In this document: piece after piece, positions 60,324 to 64,000 of the stretch | Position numbering within the stretch: position 1 is the stretch's first letter | Layout: every line of letters begins with the position of its first letter | NCBI GenBank assembly: GCA_041918155.1 | Contig: JAYRWH010000090.1 | Coordinates: 1-64,000 of the forward strand | DNA length: 64,000 nucleotides | From: UBA668 sp041918155 | GTDB lineage: Bacteria > Actinomycetota > Acidimicrobiia > Acidimicrobiales > Ilumatobacteraceae | Direction of reading: 5' to 3' | Notes under the pieces: generated by a model | Told to the model about the DNA's origin: nothing | Database searches by the model: none | What the model saw: only the letters and a program-made list of their open reading frames with translations | Translations under genes and position numbers: made by a program

Positions 60324-60821
60324 GTGACCCCCGCCATTATCGCCCTCACCGCTGCCGGCGTGGCCTTCACCGTGCACGAGTTCGGCCACGAATCGGGTGA
60401 ACGCAACTACGGCCAGATGGCGGCCGAGGCGCTCGCTGTCGAGCCCGAGCGGGTGTTCAAGACGCTGCTCGCCGATCTTGCCGTGGAGGGCCGCACCGAG
60501 CAGGTGGTGGGGATCGTGCCCGTGAGCAGCCAGTTGTCGCTGCGCGAACTGGCCGCGGCGCTGGGCGGCAAGCGGGCCGAGATGTGCAAGCCCGATGTCG
60601 CCGAGCGGGTCACGGGCTATGTGGTGGGCGGGATCAGCCCGTTCGGGCAGAAGAAGCGACTGCGCACGGCGATCGACGAGACGTGCATCTTGTTCGACAC
60701 GATCTTCGTCAGCGGTGGCAAGCGCGGGCTCGATCTGGAGATCGCCGCCGACGTGCTCGTCGAGGTGCTATGCGCTGTCGTGGCCCCGATCGCCACGGAG
60801 CGCTCGCTCAGCCGCGGTTGA
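60324..60821 (+). CDS. ybaK: YbaK/EbsC-type aminoacyl-tRNA deacylase
   Basis: The 165-residue protein starts at the GTG at 60324 (TPAIIALTAAGVAFTVHEFGHES). YbaK marks include VEPERVFKTLLADL, the conserved Lys of RVFKTL, ALGGKRAEMCKPDVAERVTGYVVGGISPFG (quoted in halves: ALGGKRAEMCKPDVAERV and TGYVVGGISPFG) and ILFDTIFVSGGKRGLDLEI. It would hydrolyse mischarged Cys-tRNA(Pro). It converges with the ABC permease gene, overlapping by 14 bases. Confidence 0.93.
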   Translation: MTPAIIALTAAGVAFTVHEFGHESGERNYGQMAAEALAVEPERVFKTLLADLAVEGRTEQVVGIVPVSSQLSLRELAAALGGKRAEMCKPDVAERVTGYVVGGISPFGQKKRLRTAIDETCILFDTIFVSGGKRGLDLEIAADVLVEVLCAVVAPIATERSLSRG

Positions 60822-61605
60822 CGCGCCCGCGCAGGGCGGTGAAGGCGAGCGTGAAGCTCAGCGCGCCCATGCCCACCACCGCGAGCAAGCCCTTGCCGAT
60901 CGTGCCCCACTCCCAGCCGTCCTGCAGCAGCGCTCGCATCGCCGCGAGCAGGTAGGTGGTGGGGTTGAATCTCGCGGCGGTCGCCAGCCAGCCCGTCATC
61001 GCCTGCTGGGGCAGGTAGGCGGTGGTGAGGAAGGCAAACGGGAAGAACAGCAAGAACGCGTTGTTCACCGCCGTCGGGTTTCCGGTGCGCAGCGCGATCG
61101 AATACGGAAAGCCGGTGAAGGCCAGGCCCCACACTCCGGCGATCGCCAGGAACGCCAGGCAGCCGAGCGGGCCGGTGGCGACATGGATGCCGAGGATCAG
61201 CCCGAGCAGGGTGACCGGAATGGCGAGCGCGACGATGAGCGCGAGATCGGCCGTCATCAGTCCGAGAAGGAGGGTGCCGCGGCGCACCGGCGTGAGCAGC
61301 AGGCGATCGAGGTAGCCGTCCTGGATGTCCATTACGAGCGACGTGGCGCGACTGACGCCGGTGACGGCGAACACCACCGCCACGGGGAGTTGGAACGCCT
61401 TGTAGTCGAAGCCCGCCGGGAACTTGCCTTCCACGAACGACTGCAGCGCGCCGACGTTGACCACGAAGAAGAACAGAGGGATGGCCAGGGCCGGGCCGAA
61501 CGCCTCCGGGTCGCGCCACGTGAGGCGCAGCGCCCTCAGCGCGACCGTGCGCCAGTCGGCGACAAAGCCGGCCGCGCGGGGATGCACGCGCTCGCTGACG
61601 TTCAT
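60808..61605 (-). CDS. ABC-2 type transporter permease
   Basis: The 265-residue protein has about six membrane helices, with LAIPLFFFVVNVGALQSF, FQLPVAVVFAVTGVSRATSLVMDIQDGYLDRLLLTPVRR (quoted in halves: FQLPVAVVFAVTGVSRAT and SLVMDIQDGYLDRLLLTPVR), the classic ABC-2 element before helix 3, and LFFPFAFLTTAYLPQQAM. It is the drug/lipid exporter permease, translated from an ATG that overlaps the ATPase stop. Confidence 0.9.
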   Translation of the reverse strand: MNVSERVHPRAAGFVADWRTVALRALRLTWRDPEAFGPALAIPLFFFVVNVGALQSFVEGKFPAGFDYKAFQLPVAVVFAVTGVSRATSLVMDIQDGYLDRLLLTPVRRGTLLLGLMTADLALIVALAIPVTLLGLILGIHVATGPLGCLAFLAIAGVWGLAFTGFPYSIALRTGNPTAVNNAFLLFFPFAFLTTAYLPQQAMTGWLATAARFNPTTYLLAAMRALLQDGWEWGTIGKGLLAVVGMGALSFTLAFTALRGRVNRG

Positions 61606-62567
61606 CTGGCGTCCTCCTGCATGCGTCCACCGGTGATGTGCAAGAACACGTCGTCGAGCGTGGGCGTGCGCAGGGTGAGCCCCTCCACATGGATACCGGC
61701 ATCGGCAAGCGCGACGGCGACCGGGCTGATGGCTGCTGCTCCATGATCCACCGACATCACCACCTCCTCGCCGGCCACCTCCACCCGATCCACCTGGGGC
61801 AACGGCTCGACCACCGCAGCCACTCTGGCGCCGTCGGCGTGGGCCACGCGGGCGACGATCACATCGCTACCGATCGAGCGCTTCAGCTCGGCCGGCGTAC
61901 CCTCGGCGACGATTCGCCCGTGGGCGATGATGCCCACCCTGTCGGCGAGCGCGTCGGCCTCTTCCAGGTACTGGGTGGTGAGGAAGATCGTCATGCCGAG
62001 TTGCTCGTTGAGGTGCCGCACCTCGGCCCACACGGCGGCTCGGCTGGTGGGATCGAGCCCGGTGGTGGGCTCGTCGAGGAACAGCACCTCGGGTTGGTGG
62101 ACGAGTGCCGCGGCGAGGTCGAGGCGGCGCTTCATGCCGCCCGAGTAGGTGCTGATCCGCCGGTCGATCGCGTCGCCGATGTCGACCAGCACGAGCAGCT
62201 CGGCCACCCGCTGCAAGCGTTCCCCGCGGTGCAGGCCGTACAGCCGACACTGCAGGTCGAGCAGCTCGCGGCCAGTTTGCTTCGGGTCGAGCGCGGCGTC
62301 CTGCAGGGCCACGCCGATGCGCAGGCGTACCTTCTCGGCATCGACGGCGACGTCGTAGCCGGCCACCTGCGCGGTGCCGGCGGTGGGGCGCAGCAACGTG
62401 GTGAGCATGCGCACCGTCGTGCTCTTGCCCGCGCCGTTGGGGCCGAGGAACCCATACACCTCACCGGGCACCACCTGGAGATCGACCCCAGCCACGGCCT
62501 CGGTGTCGCCGAAGCTGCGGGCGAGACCGCGGGCCTGGATTGCGGCAGAGTCGGGACTGGGTACCAC
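61602..62567 (-). CDS. DrrA-type ABC transporter ATP-binding protein
   Basis: The 321-residue ATPase starts at the GTG at 62567. Walker A is GPNGAGKSTTV, the signature STYSGGMKRRLDLAAAL, Walker B EVLFLDEPTTGLDPTSR, and the C-terminal region (VALADAGIHVEGLTLRTPTLDDVFLHITG) is typical of daunorubicin-resistance-type ATPases. It works with the overlapping permease; the exported compound is unknown. The M48 protease gene ends 11 bases upstream. Confidence 0.92.
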   Translation of the reverse strand: MVPSPDSAAIQARGLARSFGDTEAVAGVDLQVVPGEVYGFLGPNGAGKSTTVRMLTTLLRPTAGTAQVAGYDVAVDAEKVRLRIGVALQDAALDPKQTGRELLDLQCRLYGLHRGERLQRVAELLVLVDIGDAIDRRISTYSGGMKRRLDLAAALVHQPEVLFLDEPTTGLDPTSRAAVWAEVRHLNEQLGMTIFLTTQYLEEADALADRVGIIAHGRIVAEGTPAELKRSIGSDVIVARVAHADGARVAAVVEPLPQVDRVEVAGEEVVMSVDHGAAAISPVAVALADAGIHVEGLTLRTPTLDDVFLHITGGRMQEDAR

Positions 62568-62578
62568 GCCTGCCGACG

Positions 62579-63493
62579 CTAGCTGCGCGTCCCTGCCCGG
62601 CGGCGGAGCATCGCCTCGATGCGCAAGATGCGCGTGCGGGCCGGCGGATGGCTGGCGGCGAGCCGCTCGCGCCAGGTGTGCGGGCGCTCGTCGCCGAACT
62701 CGGCCATCACCCGGCGCAGAGCCATGGCGAGCGGCTTGCCGAAGCCCATCTCCACCGCCCTCGTGTCGGCCTGGAGTTCGCTCCCGTGGCCGACGGCGTT
62801 GGCCAGCGCGCTCTGCAGCAGGAGGGCGCTGAGGAACACCCACGACACGGCGGTGAGGAGCGCGCCAACGGTGCGGCCGAGGAGGGTGGCCGCCGCGGAC
62901 TGCCGGGCGAAGCTGTCCGTGGCCGCCGCGGCGACGTTCTGCAGGAAGAAGCCGATACGGGCCAACAGGAGCACGGGGACCGACAACCACTGGCCGAAGG
63001 TGAGCGCTGTCGTGTGCAGGCCGAGATGGTGGCTCAGCTCGTGGGCGAGCACACCGCTCAGCTCGTCGCGCGGCAGGGCGTCGAGCGCGTACGAGGTGAC
63101 CACGACGAGGTGGCCACCGCAGGCATACGCGTTCAGCTCGTTCGACGGCAGCACCGCGAGGACGTAGCGTCGCTGCGGCAAATCGTTGATCTGCAGCACA
63201 GGGCGCCACGCCGGCGCGAGCACCACCCGCTCGTCGTGGGTCGGCCGGCGGGCGCCGAGCAGGGGAGCGAGCACCCACACCTGGACCGGCCTGAGGAAGA
63301 GCAGGACGACGGCGGCGAGGTGCCCGAGCGCGAACCACAGGAACGGCACACCGAAGGCCCAACGAAAGGGCAGCCACCAGACAGCGATCGCCAACAACCA
63401 CACGGGCGCGACGGCGACCACCGGGGCGAGAGCCGTTACCGCCGACGTTTCGAGGCTGCGGCGCGTCGCTCGATGCGAACCTCTGATGTTCAC
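62579..63493 (-). CDS. M48-family membrane metalloprotease
   Basis: The 304-residue protein has N-terminal membrane helices (about 18-40 and 45-67), the zinc motif HELSHH with H151, E152 and H155, and a later Glu ligand region (SELQADTRAVEMGFG). Between them lies PSNELNAYACGGHLVVVTS, the usual M48 motif. It would degrade membrane or misfolded proteins. I chose the GTG at 63493. It may be co-transcribed with the ABC exporter. Confidence 0.88.
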   Translation of the reverse strand: MNIRGSHRATRRSLETSAVTALAPVVAVAPVWLLAIAVWWLPFRWAFGVPFLWFALGHLAAVVLLFLRPVQVWVLAPLLGARRPTHDERVVLAPAWRPVLQINDLPQRRYVLAVLPSNELNAYACGGHLVVVTSYALDALPRDELSGVLAHELSHHLGLHTTALTFGQWLSVPVLLLARIGFFLQNVAAAATDSFARQSAAATLLGRTVGALLTAVSWVFLSALLLQSALANAVGHGSELQADTRAVEMGFGKPLAMALRRVMAEFGDERPHTWRERLAASHPPARTRILRIEAMLRRRAGTRS

Positions 63494-63590
63494 CGCGCCC
63501 ACGATACGCGGTGGGTAGCCTGCATCCAGCTTGAGTTGACGCCCGCTCGTGCCGATGCTCTTGCACGGAACCAGGCCGAGGAGGTGACGC

Positions 63591-64000
63591 ATGACGGTGA
63601 CGGCCCCTCGTTCACAGGGTTCGAACAGTGAGCCTTCCGTGCTCGAACTGCTCGAGCGCGCCCGAGAGATCGAATCCGTCGACCTCGCCCGCGCCCGTGG
63701 GCTCGTGCAGCAGGCGCGTGTGCTCGCCAAGTCGGCGCAGGATCAGATGGGCGAGGCCGAGGCGCTGTATCGCCTGGCCGAGTTGTCGTACGCCTCCAGC
63801 CTCAGCAACGAGGCATTCGCTGTCGCGCTCGAGGCCCGCGAGCTCGCCGCCCACTGCGGCTCGGTGAAGACCCAGGTCGCGGCGCTCAACCTGATCGCCG
63901 CCGTGCAGTACCACTCGGGCAACTTCTCCGAGGCGCTGGCCTCGGCGTATGCCGCGCTGGAGCTGTACCGCAGCACGGGTGAGCGCTCCAGCGAGGGACT
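63591..64000 (+). CDS. TPR-like protein, N-terminal part (runs off right edge)
   Basis: An ATG at 63591 after GGAGG opens a frame to the window end, about 136 codons. The translation is a helical tetratricopeptide-like series (VLELLERAREIES, ALYRLAELSYASSLSNEAF, LNLIAAVQYHSGNFSEALASAYAALELYRS). Such N-terminal TPR blocks commonly precede diguanylate-cyclase or adenylate-cyclase domains in actinobacteria, but that part is outside the window. Confidence 0.75.
   Translation, partial: MTVTAPRSQGSNSEPSVLELLERAREIESVDLARARGLVQQARVLAKSAQDQMGEAEALYRLAELSYASSLSNEAFAVALEARELAAHCGSVKTQVAALNLIAAVQYHSGNFSEALASAYAALELYRSTGERSSEG

Overview
The window is high-GC actinobacterial DNA. Dense genes with GTG starts and 4-base ATGA/GTGA overlaps, F420-type luciferase-like monooxygenase, SRPBCC proteins, an F420/lipid-style FAD monooxygenase and an AruH/AruI pair suggest an environmental actinomycete, possibly of the class Acidimicrobiia (Ilumatobacter-like). 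That assignment is an inference from gene content; no rRNA or other marker is present.

Positions 1-21975 are an integrated mobile element that continues past the left edge. Its right end is marked by a tyrosine recombinase (20394-21794) facing a 46-bp copy of the 3' part of a tRNA-Arg(CCT) gene (about 21930-21975). From left to right the element carries: the start of a probable STAND-type NTPase that runs off the window; a three-gene minus-strand cassette (XRE regulator, coiled-coil protein, unknown protein); a MobF relaxase/helicase; a type I restriction-modification operon (hsdR-hsdS-prrC-like-hsdM) with a PrrC-type anticodon nuclease candidate inside it; an IS3-family insertion with a frameshifted transposase; and two divergent accessory genes. 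One of these encodes a PfkB sugar/nucleoside-kinase domain fused to a TIR domain. The other encodes a possible PD-(D/E)XK nuclease domain fused to a beta-propeller-like region. These two genes, next to the restriction system and integrase, are the best candidates for an undescribed defence module.

From 22038 onward the sequence looks like ordinary chromosome. 22-27 kb: DUF4239 and DUF2252 genes, a Kelch lipoprotein, a PadR/GyrI-like regulatory pair, a DUF2269 membrane protein and an unusual RidA-family protein with a lipoprotein signal. 28-35 kb: a MalT/LAL-type LuxR regulator, a YdeI-like protein, an SRPBCC/tocopherol-cyclase-like operon, a lipoprotein/dual-specificity-phosphatase operon, and an ArsR/AHSA1 operon with a perfect palindrome over the ArsR start. 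35-46 kb: an arginine transaminase/decarboxylase pair (aruH-aruI), two small cyclic-nucleotide-binding proteins, a Baeyer-Villiger-like monooxygenase, a peptidoglycan-binding membrane protein, an OmpR-type two-component system divergent from a secreted protein, and an MFS transporter. 46-64 kb: an LLM/SRPBCC pair, an FtsX permease with two ATPases, a vapBC toxin-antitoxin pair, an ABC-F protein, a PEP-utilising-domain protein, an esterase pseudogene, DUF3592 and DUF2231 membrane proteins, a fused indolepyruvate ferredoxin oxidoreductase, a YbaK deacylase, an M48 protease/ABC exporter operon, and the start of a TPR protein cut by the right edge.

I saw no CRISPR array, complete tRNA or rRNA gene.
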